64,000 nucleotides of DNA from Notospermus geniculatus (GCA_002633025.1 NMRB01000151.1:357296-421295), one strand, 5' to 3'. Shown: positions 10,258 to 22,421, counted from the stretch's first letter. Notes: generated from the letters alone by a model not told the origin. Translations and numbers: made by a program.

Positions 10258-13200
10258 TTGTTATCAACAGTTGAATACAACTCCTTCCATTGCCAACAGG
10301 CATGTTTTGGCTGATTGGGAAAATTCCCGCTGTAAAACCTTGTCATGCGCCGATGACAGGGGCAGCGTAATAAGTTGTAACTTAGCATCTCATAATGGTC
10401 AGAGAACCACAAATTACATTTCCGTCCTTTCTGAGCCGGCTAAGTCTCGCTTGAGGCAGGTCGGCCGTGATTACTTGGTCATGTTGGTATTGTCAGTGGC
10501 TGATGGCTAGCCCTTGCTTTCGTTTCAGCGCACTCGATTGAGTAATTGCTGAGATTGGTGGCAACTTGAGCATGATGATAGCATTTCTTATGATGAGGTT
10601 GTTCTTTGGAAGCTGCTTGTCCAGTTTGAACTGGTCATGTTGTTTGATGGTACAGACTTGAATCCTGCTTTCTTTTCAGTCGTTTTCCTTGGGAAAGCTT
10701 CCTTGTCCTCTGAAAATTGGAATGGTTAACACAACCATAAAAACAATCTTTCAGAAAAGATGTTCGTGGGTGTAGGAATTCAACACACTGTCACTCGCTT
10801 ATCTATTTTTGTTGAAACTATTCCATGGTTACAAACTCTTTCAAGAATCTACTTCTTTGGCTTTGATTTTTGATTGGCATTCTGTCCACCTTTTGGAGAA
10901 GGCCACTTGCAGATAACTTCTTGCTTTTCCCTTTTGGTGAGCAAGTGTCTATGGTTGACTTGAGTTGCCAATGAGCCAACTTGCATAACTTGGACACGGA
11001 GGTTTGCCTTTGCTTTCTTCATACTTCACATCATGATGACTGATGTGGTAAAATAGATTACGAGTTGGCTAATAAAATAATCATCACAGCAGACAGTACT
11101 AATAACTTCTCCAAGTGTGATGCTCTCACAGCTTACCTTCTTCAATCGCAAGTTGTGACACTTGCTGACAATCAATGGATTTTACTTTTCCAGTTATTGT
11201 CTGGTGTAAAAAAACATGAAGTGTTTACCTAACTGGTATAATTCAGCTCAGAGATTTTCTATGCGACTCTAGTGTTCATTGTCCCAGATGACTTGTTGAC
11301 TGAGTCCAACAGTTCTGACACTTGACTTAACTCAGGTGTCATATTAACAAGAGAAATCCTTGTCGATATTGCGTAGATCCCTGGAACATTGTGATAAAAA
11401 AGTTCTGGTATGAAAACATCTCCAGCATTTCCATGTCATGCTCAAACAGTGATTGTTGTCATGATAAGTTCATCCTAGGATTCCATCAGTTGGATGTTGA
11501 GAATTTGGATTATTTGCTTCTGACACAAAAATTGCTTGTACCACTCGCCTCGCGTGCTCCGGATTTAGAGATAACACCGATTCAACATTGAGTAACTTTG
11601 TGAAGGATCTCAGATTCCAAAGTACAAACTCTCTCCATCATTATTTGGGGACATTCTTCCTGTTGTCATTGATTTGAGATTAAGGACAACAGATCACGTT
11701 CACCTAACAAATCCATCTGTTGCTGGAAGACAAATCGCAATTGTTCCGATTCAAACTTTCTCCGAATGAATTCGTCGAAAGAACCAGCGAATGCAATTTC
11801 AGGAATCCCCACTGACAAACAAATTGAGGCATGTCCACAAAACCTGCCTCGTAGCTATTGTCAGAAATTGGAAAAGATCCATAAAATATGAGGTTGGAGA
11901 TGCATGATTGACTTGATGGAGAGACATGCGGGAAATAATGAAATTATTTTCTGGCCTCTGACATTCCGGTTACCGTCGCTGTGCAGATTTTTCTCCCGCA
12001 GCTGCTGATGCTGCCGTTCCTGACCGTGGTACTCATTATCTTGTTTTAGTGTCTTGTCAAATGTGGTTCCTCGTCTCCAGAGATCAGACGCTAAGACGAG
12101 ATGGACGGATTGCGACTCAAATTGGTAGGCTTATCGTTTGTGTCCATTGGTTAGAATAACAACTGTGTCCCTCCTCAATATCGATTGCGCGTTGTTAGGA
12201 ATGGCTATCTGTTTTGATGTGGCCTTGTATCAGTATCCAGTCCTTGTCAAGACAAGATAAGAATATAAAATCAGTCGGATCGTTGTGTTGCTGAAGTGTT
12301 CCACAGACTTTGTATGGATATCATCTCCTGTGTTCAGAGAAAGTTGGATATTTGGTGATTGGAGTGTGTTTTGAAAGCCAGCCAGTTGTTTGGTCTCTCA
12401 TTGCTTCAATGCACTTTACAGAACACCTGCAGCAGCTTCGGTGAATCTACATTTGCTGCTGACTACCAGGGCATGAGACAGCGATGATGTTGAGCAACAA
12501 CCCGGACTTGATCAGATGACCACATTTGTGACTAAGACTTTTATGGTTTGATCTACATCAGCCAATTTGTTCTGTAATCGTCTTGCAACATTTCGCAGGA
12601 ATTTGGGTACAATCTGCTATCCTACGTGGAAATCTGCCGGGATCAATATCATGTACATTTCATGGAACACTTTACTGTGGTATTTTGATAGTTGAGTTCT
12701 GCTTCTGTAGTCTGGATTTTCAGGAACGAGGCCACTTTGACTAATCGCGTGTGCACTTACTTTGGTTCTTTCTATATCGTTGGCTAGGAATATTTGGAAC
12801 ATTACTTCCAACATTTTGGCAGTGATACCGTCATATATTCTGATATTCATTGACTTGTTGAATACGGCATCTGGTCCACCTAACTCGACCCGACTCAACT
12901 TGGGGAGGTTGTGATTGCAGATATCAAGCTTGACGTCGTTGCACACATCTCTAACTATTACTTGCCAGATTCTGTGCACTCCTGTCAACCTTCCAAACCT
13001 TGATTGATCAGGTGGTTTAATTGACACTTTTGTTCTATCTCCGAATGATGTGCCAGACAGGACGTGTCTAAAATTCTGATTCAATTATCCAGTGCTTTAA
13101 AGTGGCTTTTGTACCGTGACATAAACACGCCACAAGGATTATTGCCTGATCTTACAAGATGCGAATGACGAGCAAGTCACTAAGCAAGCTAGGATTGTCA

Positions 13201-14496
13201 GTACTCCCATTGGATGACATGGTTTAGAGGAGCGTGGATGGTTGCTAGGTTCCGCTCAATTCAAACCTCACTTGACGACAAGGGAGACTTCGCTGTGGAA
13301 TATGACGAAAACTTCTCTTGCATTTATTGGTGGAAGTACGATTGTGTCGATGATTGGACTTTGAAGCAGTATCAAGTGACAAACAGTTAACGTTGCCAAT
13401 TTCTTTCTTATTGTCAATGCTAGTNTGTCTTTTTCTTCCGTCTTTCCATTGATTCATGGTGACTTCCTCCTATGTGACAGTATCTGTCGTTCACTTTGTA
13501 ATATCATTGTTGATCTATTTATGTAAAAACTCATCGATAAAGTGTGAAGTTCTTAAAAATGTTCCTGTGTGATTCACCTTCTTCTTAACATCCAAGTCTT
13601 CTCACATCTTCCCTTGATTGTATCATCATCCTTTTTAAAGACAAAGTGACATTTCTTAAAACAATTACGGTATCTTCAAAACTCACCGTTTTGTGAAATT
13701 CTTAAAGATGTTACACGCTCAACTTAACAGTTACATTTTCCAATTGACTTATTCAACTTATTCCTTCAACGGGTTTTCTTCCCATATTTTCTTGGCAATT
13801 ACCTCAAAATTAACACTCGGCCTCCTTGTTTTGTTCCTACGCATTTGAGCAGAAACAGAATGAGCCATGTCAGCACCCCTCTTTTGGTAATTTTCCAGGC
13901 TTTTAAGCTTCTTATTCAAAGGCAGTATTATATCAATCAATAATGTCTACATTTTCATAGTTCGGCTCAGGAAGAAAACAAGCAGGATGAGTTTTAATCG
14001 AATGTTTACAGCTTAGTGTCGAGCTCTTGAAAACTCTTCGGATATTTCATCAAACGCAGTACTTTGAAGTTGAGCTTCCTGTAGTTGCTTTGATCTCTCT
14101 TCTGGTTTATTCAAAGTGAGGAGGTCTATTGTAAGGGAGTCTATTTCAAGATTGTCACGTTTCTGCCACAAAAATTTTCACTTCAAACTTCGTGATTTTT
14201 TTGATGCGTGATGTTCGGAAGTGAAGTGAGTTTCCAAAAGGATTTTTCCTTGGTTTTGTCAGACGTATCATTTGACAGAGGTGTCGATTTCAAACTTGCC
14301 AATCCCACGCTCAAGAGGACTTAGATTGTTTCTGCGGCACATAATTCAGATTATGTCCACGGATGGTGGTGTGGTGAGCCGGACCGCGGATCACCAAAAC
14401 CCTCTTGTTTGGACAATTTGTTGGCTAACCTCACAATTCCCTATGAAGGTAGCGTTAAATCTTCAATGATTTCAGAGGTCGTATCTCAGATCTCTT

Positions 14497-14728
14497 AGGC
14501 CAACAGCACACCAGGCGATGTCACGAAAGCGATCAAATCGCCAGTGACCAAAATTGGCTGTTATTGACGCCAGGTGTGCAGTGGACAGCAATGCGTGGAA
14601 TCTTCTCGCCAACAATAATTGCCCAATAACAAACAATACCAAAACCGATATAGCATGGACTGCACTGACTGGCGAGAAGATCAGTGGTGATTTGATCACT
14701 TGTGATATCACCTGGGTGCTGCTGGCTT
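14497..14728. repeat. ~230-bp foldback element
   Basis: The left arm (GCCAACAGCAC, CCAGGCGATGTCAC, CGATCAAATCGCCAGTGA) matches the inverted right arm (GCCAGCAGCAC, CCAGGTGATATCAC, TGATCAAATCACCACTGA) over about 48 bp, with a looser inner pairing (TCTCGCCA, GTGCAGT). Non-coding; overlapping ORFs on both strands are products of the symmetry. Confidence 0.65.
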
Positions 14729-15558
14729 TAGAAATCACAGAGTATCTTCTATGTAAACATGACAACACTTTGCCTCTGTGACACCCTGTATCCAGCAAAC
14801 GTATTCAGTATTTTGCATTGCTTCTGTAAACACACCATACATCTCACGAATGAAGTTTTATATCTTTCGTCTTATGAAAGGAATAAGTTTCATCAAAAAC
14901 CTATAACTTATACTGAATATAACGTTAAGCTTGGAATGATAGGTTTTTGGTTAGATAAATTACAGCTTATTTAAATCTCAATAAAATATTCTATATTTGG
15001 ATTGGGATGAAATGTCTATAAAGCTATCGATCATGTCATTGTTGAATATTTGTCAGATGCAGGCATCGCTGTTTACTACATTTTCTGGTTTCATCAATGC
15101 AAATGTTTCAATAGGATAGAGCCAAGAGCTTGTGCAGATGACATCATCACAAAAAAATTCACCATCTTGACACTCGATCTACATACATGTATGTAAATTT
15201 GAGGTCAAATGTTATACTTCATTGACCCACGTGGTGCACTTTGTTGTCGGTGCCTGTGGAATATGTGACGGACTCAACTCGAACCATGACATGGTCTAGT
15301 GTGGCCCACTTTGTTGTGGATGGATGTCATCAACAGTTCGTAGATGCCATTACCTCACTGTGACTATTAGCTTTACGCAGCGTGGACTGCCGGTCAAAGT
15401 GACATCACAAGGAGTCGCTTCGCAACTTTTACACAAATCTTCTTTTTGAGTACAGGGAGCCAAAAGTTGCCTTTCAGGCATATCCAAGTCACTCTAGGTA
15501 TCTAAATACATTGTATGTAAATCAAGTGTACTCATATTTGGTTTTCCTCTCATTCCAG

Positions 15559-15705
15559 GAACGATTATCGCCAGAGTTGGACTTATCAGAAGATGAGGAG
15601 TTGACCCAAGCATTTGACATGCACTCACTCATCATTTCTAGCCTCCAACAAGAGCCCATGTTCACTGCTGAGGAAGTCATAAATGAGATTGAAGACATGA
15701 TGCAG
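15559..15705 (+). CDS. FEZ1/2 (unc-76): FEZ/zygin family coding exon (acidic TAEEVINEIEDMMQ block)
   Basis: The best-supported exon in the window: 147 nt, 49 codons, phase 0 at both ends. It starts after a pyrimidine-rich CATTCCAG acceptor and ends CAG before GTTCGT, a rather weak donor. The protein is acidic, with SEDEELTQAFDMHSLIISS in the first half and QEPMFTAEEVINEIEDMMQ at the end. These match the FEZ1/FEZ2 block with the pattern D-D/E-E-L...D-M-H-S-I and E-P-L-F/L-T-A-D-Q-V-I-E-E-I-E-E-M-M-Q. It joins in frame to the upstream exon (…LNLGEKR, then ERLSPEL) and to the downstream exon (…EDMMQ, then ESPSAGD), as in vertebrate FEZ. In family proteins this acidic region lies N-terminal to the coiled coil. 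The intron before it is 11.4 kb and the one after it 18.9 kb. Confidence 0.93.
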
Positions 15706-15866
15706 GTTCGTAAAAATTCAAATCAGTTGTTTCCTTTCAGTTCATTTCCCTCTGAAAAGGAGTCCGTGTTGCTGTACCAAGTCAGTCATTGCTGCCTCGT
15801 TTTGTCATAGTTACTGAAGTTGCAAGCCTCCATGTGAGAACACTCTCGCTCACATTGACTCTCTAA

Positions 15867-16002
15867 AGCGGGGTTCATTGGCACATGGATTTTGTCCGAT
15901 TCAGGTCCGTAAAAAACAGGTCAAATGGATTTTTGCATTGTCATATCTGGAAAACTAGGGGCACTGGAAACGGACCATATCCATGCGCCAATGAACCCCG
16001 CT
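15867..16002. mobile_element. 136-bp MITE with TAA target duplication
   Basis: The ends AGCGGGGTTCATTGGC and GCCAATGAACCCCGCT are perfect inverted repeats flanked by TAA at 15864-15866 and 16003-16005. Inner arms (CATGGAT…GTCCG, CGGACCATATCCATG) also pair. The 3-bp TAA duplication matches the element at 2099-3196, suggesting a Harbinger-type transposase supplied elsewhere. Confidence 0.8.
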
Positions 16003-16029
16003 TAACAGGCAATTTAGCTGCAGAAAACT

Positions 16030-16112
16030 ACAATGGGCAGTCGTTTGTGCCAATTGGTCCTCCCGCCCCTCATAAAGAAACCAACAATCCTGAATTGTGA
16101 ATTGCCCGTTGA
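16030..16112. repeat. Short inverted-repeat element (ATGGGCAGT…AATTGCCC family)
   Basis: CAATGGGCAGTCGTTTGTG at the left and TGAATTGCCCGTTGAG at the right face each other. Related copies occur in the duplicated segment at about 31928-32003 and 41867-41944 (ATGGGCAGTTG…GAATTGCCCATCGAG), with a similar spacer of about 50 bp. Confidence 0.5.
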
Positions 16113-16286
16113 GAGCCTGATGATGGGGAAGCACCTTTACTCTTATCTCTTATGTTGATGTCTTGCTAGCCCTCTGTGCAGTGGTGCTGGTGTGCTACCC
16201 GCCATTAAAGGACCACCACTTCCAGATGTAGACAGAACTTATTTCGCAACAAGGCTTGCCCTAATTCCCAAAAGGCGCATCATCAT

Positions 16287-16383
16287 TATGGTTTCCGATC
16301 TCAAGATCGGAAACCATATTGTGTTTGGTTGTGGTGTCTGTCTGTGTGTGTGTGTGTGTGTGTATCTGTGTGTGTGTCTGTCT
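16287..16383. repeat. Perfect 14-bp hairpin followed by TG/TCTG microsatellite
   Basis: TATGGTTTCCGATC (16287-16300), loop TCAA, then the exact complement (16305-16318). About 20 bp further lies a (TG)n tract with CTGTCTG interruptions (to 16383). A hairpin plus microsatellite head followed by longer tandem units is the same architecture as at 17779-18720, where a GTC-rich head precedes 145-bp units. Confidence 0.7.
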
Positions 16384-16505
16384 GTTCAGTCTGTCACACC
16401 TGTAACTTTGTTCCTGCAAGAACTACAGACCTGATGTGACCTATCCCCAGGTTTCATGACCTGAGCTACAAGATGGAATGAAAATTTCAGGTCTCCGATA
16501 CCTGG

Positions 16506-16896
16506 ATCATGGTGAAATTGATATATCAAAAGTTGAGATTTTGTCTGTCACACTTTTGTTTCTTGAATAACTTGTCTCCGAGGCCAGCTAGAGCACTGGT
16601 AACAAGTTCCTTCCCTATGTTTATGACCCTTGGCAAGATACTGGCATCAACGAATTTATTGTCCAGTGTCAGCATCATAATGATATTGATATATCAAATT
16701 TGATATTTTGACATTACGGGAAATCTGCCACAGTAAGCGACTTGAAACTGGTATCACAACATCATAGCTCATCCACGGATGTTATTGCAACTGATATTTT
16801 CAGTTTGCACCTGCTCGGTCGCATGATATTTGCTGATATCATGGTGAGATTTGATATTCAAATTTGATAACATGACGTAAGTCAGAATCTCGTGAT
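16506..16896 (+). repeat. Diverged tandem repeat, about 166-bp period
   Basis: The text ATCATGGTGAAATTGATATA recurs in diverged form at 16506, 16674 and 16838, each followed by AAATTTGATA-like sequence. Spacings are 168 and 164 bp. The array runs into the undetermined stretch at 16897, which probably explains the gap. No coding potential. Confidence 0.6.
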
Positions 16897-17778
16897 NNNN
16901 NNNNNNNNNNNNNNNNNNNNNNNNNNNNNNNNNNNNNNNNNNNNNNNNNNNNNNNNNNNNNNNNNNNNNNNNNNNNNNNNNNNNNNNNNNNNNNNNNNNN
17001 NNNNNNNNNNNNNNNNNNNNNNNNNNNNNNNNNNNNNNNNNNNNNNNNNNNNNNNNNNNNNNNNNNNNNNNNNNNNNNNNNNNNNNNNNNNNNNNNNNNN
17101 NNNNNNNNNNNNNNNNNNNNNNNNNNNNNNNNNNNNNNNNNNNNNNNNNNNNNNNNNNNNNNNNNNNNNNNNNNNNNNNNNNNNNNNNNNNNNNNNNNNN
17201 NNNNNNNNNNNNNNNNNNNNNNNNNNNNNNNNNNNNNNNNNNNNNNNNNNNNNNNNNNNNNNNNNNNNNNNNNNNNNNNNNNNNNNNNNNNNNNNNNNNN
17301 NNNNNNNNNNNNNNNNNNNNNNNNNNNNNNNNNNNNNNNNNNNNNNNNNNNNNNNNNNNNNNNNNNNNNNNNNNNNNNNNNNNNNNNNNNNNNNNNNNNN
17401 NNNNNNNNNNNNNNNNNNNNNNNNNNNNNNNNNNNNNNNNNNNNNNNNNNNNNNNNNNNNNNNNNNNNNNNNNNNNNNNNNNNNNNNNNNNNNNNNNNNN
17501 NNNNNNNNNNNNNNNNNNNNNNNNNNNNNNNNNNNNNNNNNNNNNNNNNNNNNNNNNNNNNNNNNNNNNNNNNNNNNNNNNNNNNNNNNNNNNNNNNNNN
17601 NNNNNNNNNNNNNNNNNNNNNNNNNNNNNNNNNNNNNNNNNNNNNNNNNNNNNNNNNNNNNNNNNNNNNNNNNNNNNNNNNNNNNNNNNNNNNNNNNNNN
17701 NNNNNNNNNNNNNNNNNNNNNNNNNNNNNNNNNNNNNNNNNNNNNNNNNNNNNNNNNNNNNNNNNNNNNNNNNNNNNN
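16897..17778. other. Assembly gap, 882 undetermined bases
   Basis: A run of N. Tandem repeats abut both sides (166-bp period on the left, GTC-rich head of the 145-bp array on the right), so missing sequence is likely more array. The apparent 304-codon open frame here is only an effect of the Ns. Confidence 0.98.
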
Positions 17779-18720
17779 GTCGTCGTCCGTCGTCGTTGTC
17801 CGTTAGCAGGGCACGTTTCGTAACCGCTGGAGCTATTGATCTGAAACTTGGGAGATATATACCCCTAGGTCAGGTGACCCACGACACCAAATTTCGGTCC
17901 GATTCGACTTTCAGTTTGGCCACCAGGTGGCGGAAACCAAAAACACAAAAAGTGCAATAACTCCTGAACTAATGACTGGATCGTCTCCAAATTTTTATCA
18001 TAGGTGTAGCTAATAAGGATACATAAGGTATATAACGGGTTTTTGATTTGACCTACTTTTCAAGGTCACAGAGGTTAAAGTTCGACAAAAGTGACAAACC
18101 TGCCACAGTTTGTCATTATTTCACCGAGCGACTTCATATCTTGCATAAACATGCATTGGAGGGGGACCTTAAAAAATACCAAGTTTCGGTCCGATTGGAC
18201 ATCCTGTATGGCCGCCAGGTGGCGGAACCTGAAAATCAAGTAAGTGCTATTACTCGGGAACGGCTTGACACAGAGTGCTCAAATTTAATATTTACCTTCA
18301 TCTAGATGACCTTTACATGCATGTCAAATTTCGGCCTGATTTGACTTCAAACATGGCCACCAGGTGGCGTAACCCAAAAATCATCAAAGTGCTGTAACTC
18401 AGGAACGCCTTAACCCAAAGTGCTCCAATGTGCTATGTGGCCCCCTGCAGATGACCTTTATGTCCATGTGAAGTTTCGGCCCGATCGGACATCCAATATG
18501 GCCGCCAGGTGGCGTAACCCGGAAATCATCAAAGTGCTGTAACTCAGGAACGACTTGACCCAAAGCACTCCAATGTGCTATGTGGCCCCCTGCAGATGAC
18601 CTTTATGTGCATGTGAATTTCCGGCCCAATCGGACATCCAATATGGCCGCCAGGTGGCATGACACAAAAATCATCAAAGTCCTACCTGGGAGTGACTTGA
18701 CCCAGATTGCTCATAACTGA
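17779..18720 (+). repeat. 145-bp tandem array carrying CTCF-like motifs
   Basis: After a GTCGTC-rich head, a TTAGCAGGG…GTAACCGCTGG segment leads into tandem units. The core TGGCC(A/G)CCAGGTGGC starts at 17917, 18209, 18354, 18499 and 18644. The last four are exactly 145 bp apart and the first is two units (292 bp) earlier, with one decayed unit between. Each core is preceded by TTTCGG(T/C)CCGAT.(T/G)GAC and followed by AAAATCATCAAAGTGCTGTAACTC-like sequence. All cores have the same orientation and fit the animal CTCF consensus CCASYAGRKGGC (or its CCGCCAGG variant). A solitary relative is at 9151-9400. Confidence 0.85.
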
Positions 18721-20177
18721 TATGTACATGTACCTCCCTCTGTCATTAGACTATTATGTCCAACCCGGTGAGCACATGGTCCATGGACCATTTCATCCTG
18801 TTCGTGAAAAATTTGTCTCCAGTGCAACATTATTGAGGTGTCAACTAGTTGATGCAAAACAAGGTTTTTGACTCTGTTTCTGGGGAATGGCCAAATATCG
18901 TTCAGAGGTGGTTCTTTCTTGCCAAAACGACATTTATGCCATTGACCACCATTCTCATTCAATCTGCGTCTTTGAAGTGAACTAGGTGCCTTGAATCGAA
19001 TCTAGGGATAATCCTATTGGCCAAATTTGATCAATTGGTGATATATCGATATGAAATAGACTTATACTGAGGTATGATCATCTTTCTGACTGATCATGAA
19101 TAGCAATGAAATTCACTTCTATCTTGAAAAGGCCAGTGCAGGGTATGAACATTTCATGTTTTCCCATTTGGCTCTTGATAATCATGAAAGTCTGTCGATG
19201 TCCTGACCAACCAATGTTCACACTCCACTTTTCCCTTGGCAACTTGAAAAATAACATCAAAATGAGAAAAGTACAAAGCGTTAACTCCCTGTTAGCACTT
19301 TAGCCTCCTCTTACCACCAAACTGGCATCAAAACAGGAAGCCACAAGCCAGGTCAGTGCTACTTAGTAACAAGATGACACAAGGAAGCAATGAGATTGTC
19401 AGGAAGTGGTCTTCAGCTTAGTAACATGAGATTCTGTGTTGTGTATTCTTGACAAGGTTTTCTTTGCATGACAAGTTGTGACTGGCTAAAAGCATCAAAA
19501 AAGAACAAGTAGGGCAAATTATGTTTTTTGTGGAGGAGCTAGTCACTTAATGTCTTAGCTTTCCTCTTATAAATAGCTGTTTTGCTTCGAAAGTCAGTCC
19601 TTCGGTGTAGATAAGTCGTGATAGCACGTGAGCAGGAAGTTTGCAATAAAGTAGAGGGTATCAACTCGAAAAGGTACTGAGTTCACCTCTGTTCTATTTC
19701 CACAACCTTTCGTCACATTTTTGCCAACTGCTGCTGCTCGTTGGCAAGAACTTCATTGTCTTGTGAACATATCGGTTCTTCCTGGAGTTGATACCTCTAC
19801 TTCATTGGAAACTTCCTGCCATCATATCCTTAATCTGCCATTTGGTTATCATGATATCTCTGTGCCAATCATCATAATTGATAGGCTCTAGTATAACTAC
19901 AACACAATCACCTCTTTATTGTGCTGCCTCACTAATCAATGTTGACGTCATCTACAAAGTGATGGATAAATTAGAAGATATTGTACAAGATCATGTTCAC
20001 CAGAAGTCACTGTAGATTCTCAAACAAGGAAACATGGAAGTTTCAGTTGATCCTGTAGGTTCAAATATGGAAAGAGTTACTTCATGAATATTTTGGCTAA
20101 TCGGTATGTTGTGTGTCTTCAGCTAACTAATCAACTTTTAATCTGGCTTTAATCTTACTATCCCTAATGTTGCCTTA

Positions 20178-20591
20178 GGCCACTTAAAATTAATAAATTG
20201 TTTTACATGACTCCAACTTCTGAAATGTTGGTGAGTAGGGCATTTTATATTTTATATTTTATATTTTTCCCCGACAAGAAGAAGGACAGTAGAGATCACC
20301 AATACTGGAAAATTACTTTCAATTTCTCAATATCTCAACATTTTGTACAGCCCTTCTATACTTTGAGGGTCACTTCTGGTTGCCTCTCCCATTTTTCCAC
20401 TTTGTGGGCAGCAAATCCACCCCCATGGGCACTTGCTGCCGTCATGACTGAGCTTCCACTGACGATCTCTAACGGTTTTGGGGATGAAAAAAATGGACTT
20501 TTTGAAAAATATAAAATATAAAAAAATCGAGGCGGCACCAAAAAATTGAGGCGGGCGGCCATGTAAAACAATTTATTAATTTTAAGTGGCC
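20178..20591. mobile_element. 414-bp MITE with TTA target duplication
   Basis: The left end GGCCACTTAAAATTAATAAA continues to TTGTTTTACATG, and the right end is its exact inverse (over 30 bp). TTA flanks both sides (20175-20177 and 20592-20594). Secondary inverted repeats of TTTTATATTTTATATTTT lie inside each end. The TTA duplication again suggests PIF/Harbinger. The open frames inside are low-complexity shadows. Confidence 0.82.
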
Positions 20592-21898
20592 TTAAGTTAT
20601 ACATGGCCAAAGCCAAGCATGAATACAGAAGAACATGTTCAGCAAGCTTATATTGCCCTTCAGTGGAAAACCATACTATCTACTTTGATATCAGTGGGAG
20701 CACAGGCAACTGGAAAACTACCTCGATTCTGTACATTTATGTGTACTTAGTTGTGTGAATAAGGGCTATTACTTTGATTAATGACGATCCCACTGATCAA
20801 CAGTGTAGATACTGCCTTTTACCACTGAAGGTTACTGTAGTTCCATCATGTCTTGTTTCTCACATTGTTTACAACTTCGGCTGTTGTACTTCAGAAGCAA
20901 ACTATTTTGCCTACCTGTTGCATACAACATGTACATTTGCTTTTTCTTGTTTCATGGAAATAGTAATGAATACTTCTACCTCATTGTCTGTGTGAGAAAG
21001 TGGAACCTTACCAGCCATAAAATGATAGCCTGCATAGTTTCTAAACTTGCCTAGTTACAAGTAACCTGCTCAGTTTATCGGTTGTCTACATTTTCAAGCA
21101 GTTTTGTTTTTGTAATTTCACATTCCAATAGTGAAAATGTTTGAAATGAAATGTTCTAGCATAAAAAAATGCACTTCTAAAGTTCATGTCCGATATACAG
21201 GTGAAATACTAGTACGCTCTCATCCTGAGATATAGAAATGTGTTGCAGATCTGCATTGGTTATGGATGTAGATTTGCCTACAGCAATGATGCCATTTTCC
21301 TCAGCGTCATGTGCTGATTCTATATTTGGCTGTCATGATGCCTTTGATATCACAATCCTGTCCACCTCTGAGTCACATTTGACATTTAGATCAGTCAGTT
21401 CTGAGTTTTTCTCCAAAGAAACCACTGTATGTTACATGATGAGTTGATTAGAGTAGGATGCGAAAAACCTATACGTGATGAAAAATAGTAGCGAGAGGTT
21501 TTGTTAGGTTGTTTGTAAAACTGGTGACCCTGCCTTTCTACCATATGAATGGTTCATGGCAACAATTGACTGTACAGTGACTGACTGTTTTATGGCTCTT
21601 AAAGGTCCCCTTTTGATTCAAACACTTGTTGAAATCGATGATTTTGGAAAGGAGTTGTGGATCTTTGAAACATGTCAATTAATTAATCAATGAATCAGTT
21701 AGAAAATTATCAGAATCAATTTGCTACCAAACTTTCTTCATGTCATCCATTAAGCATCAGGCATCATTGGTAACACTTTTAACTGCAATTTTGGAAATTT
21801 GTAACCACATGTATGTGCACTATCCTCCTCTTACCAACTGTGTCTACTGTTGATATCTGTAACCGGTAGTTTTGTGTTTCTGGCATGTGAACAGCATC

Positions 21899-22073
21899 CA
21901 AAGTTGCAGATACCATTGGTATCCGCAGGTGTCTCTTCAATATGATTAACTCTTAACTGAAAAAAACAAATTGTAGCTAGCATCTCCAAAGTTATAGCCA
22001 TCATTTATATCAACAGGTGGCCCTTGAATGTGATTTATTCTTAACAAACTTTGCAATTTGTAGCTGTATCCAC
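21899..22073 (+). repeat. Diverged two-unit tandem repeat (~87 bp)
   Basis: AAGTTGCAGATACCATT…CAGGTGTC…CAAATTGTAGCTAGCATCTCC is followed by a second version, AAAGTTATAGCCATCATT…CAGGTGGC…CAATTTGTAGCTGTATCC. Similarity is moderate; an old local duplication. Confidence 0.5.
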
Positions 22074-22293
22074 CCTCCTCCTTGCTTCTTGCTAATCGGG
22101 ATCTGAAGGGGATGAGAGAGGCTCCAACCACATGGAAAGCTTCAGGCATTATCATTGATACACAGGTGTTCCAGCTGAATGAATGCATGCGATAAGGCGG
22201 TAGGTTGTAATCATGCGATAAGCAAGATTCATGGCTGATGGATTCTTCGTCTTGGGGAGGTGCGCAGATGTTTGTGACTAAGAGAAATCGCCG

Positions 22294-22421
22294 TAATAGA
22301 GAATCGTTCGTGGGTGTTAAACCTTTGGCCACCCGTACGCCATCAAAGGAACTATAGAAGAGAATCATTCATGGATGTTGAATGATTTGGTAACCCGTGT
22401 CAGAAGCAATCTGAACTATAG
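22294..22421 (+). repeat. Two-unit tandem repeat (~63 bp)
   Basis: AGAGAATCGTTCGTGGGTGTT…CCACCCGTACGCCATC…GGAACTATAG is followed directly by AGAGAATCATTCATGGATGTT…TAACCCGTGTCAGAAGC…TGAACTATAG. Clear direct duplication, no coding signal. Confidence 0.6.

Larger units (their letters stand above)
4204..15558 (+). other. FEZ intron, 11.4 kb
   Basis: Phase-0 intron between the exons ending LNLGEKR and beginning ERLSPEL. Annotated contents: foldbacks at 4997-5252 and 7537-7658, SINE copies at 6285-6475 and 10115-10257, one unit of the CTCF-motif repeat at 9151-9400, and an inverted-repeat element at 14497-14728. A short direct duplication containing GTTCTGATGTT(T)AAAGGGAC lies at about 4238-4297. 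I find nothing I can name in 5253-6284, 7660-9150, 10260-14496 and 14730-15558. The 155-codon minus-strand frame at 12617-13084 is of chance length and resembles no family I know. One undetermined base is at 13425. Confidence 0.6.

Noticed and set aside
12617-13084. 155-codon minus-strand frame, the longest determined minus frame
   Set aside because: In 64 kb of six-frame AT-rich sequence a frame of this length is expected by chance. No recognisable motif, and no splice-linked partner exon was found.
16892-17806. 304-codon open frame
   Set aside because: It is the run of undetermined bases at 16897-17778, not sequence.
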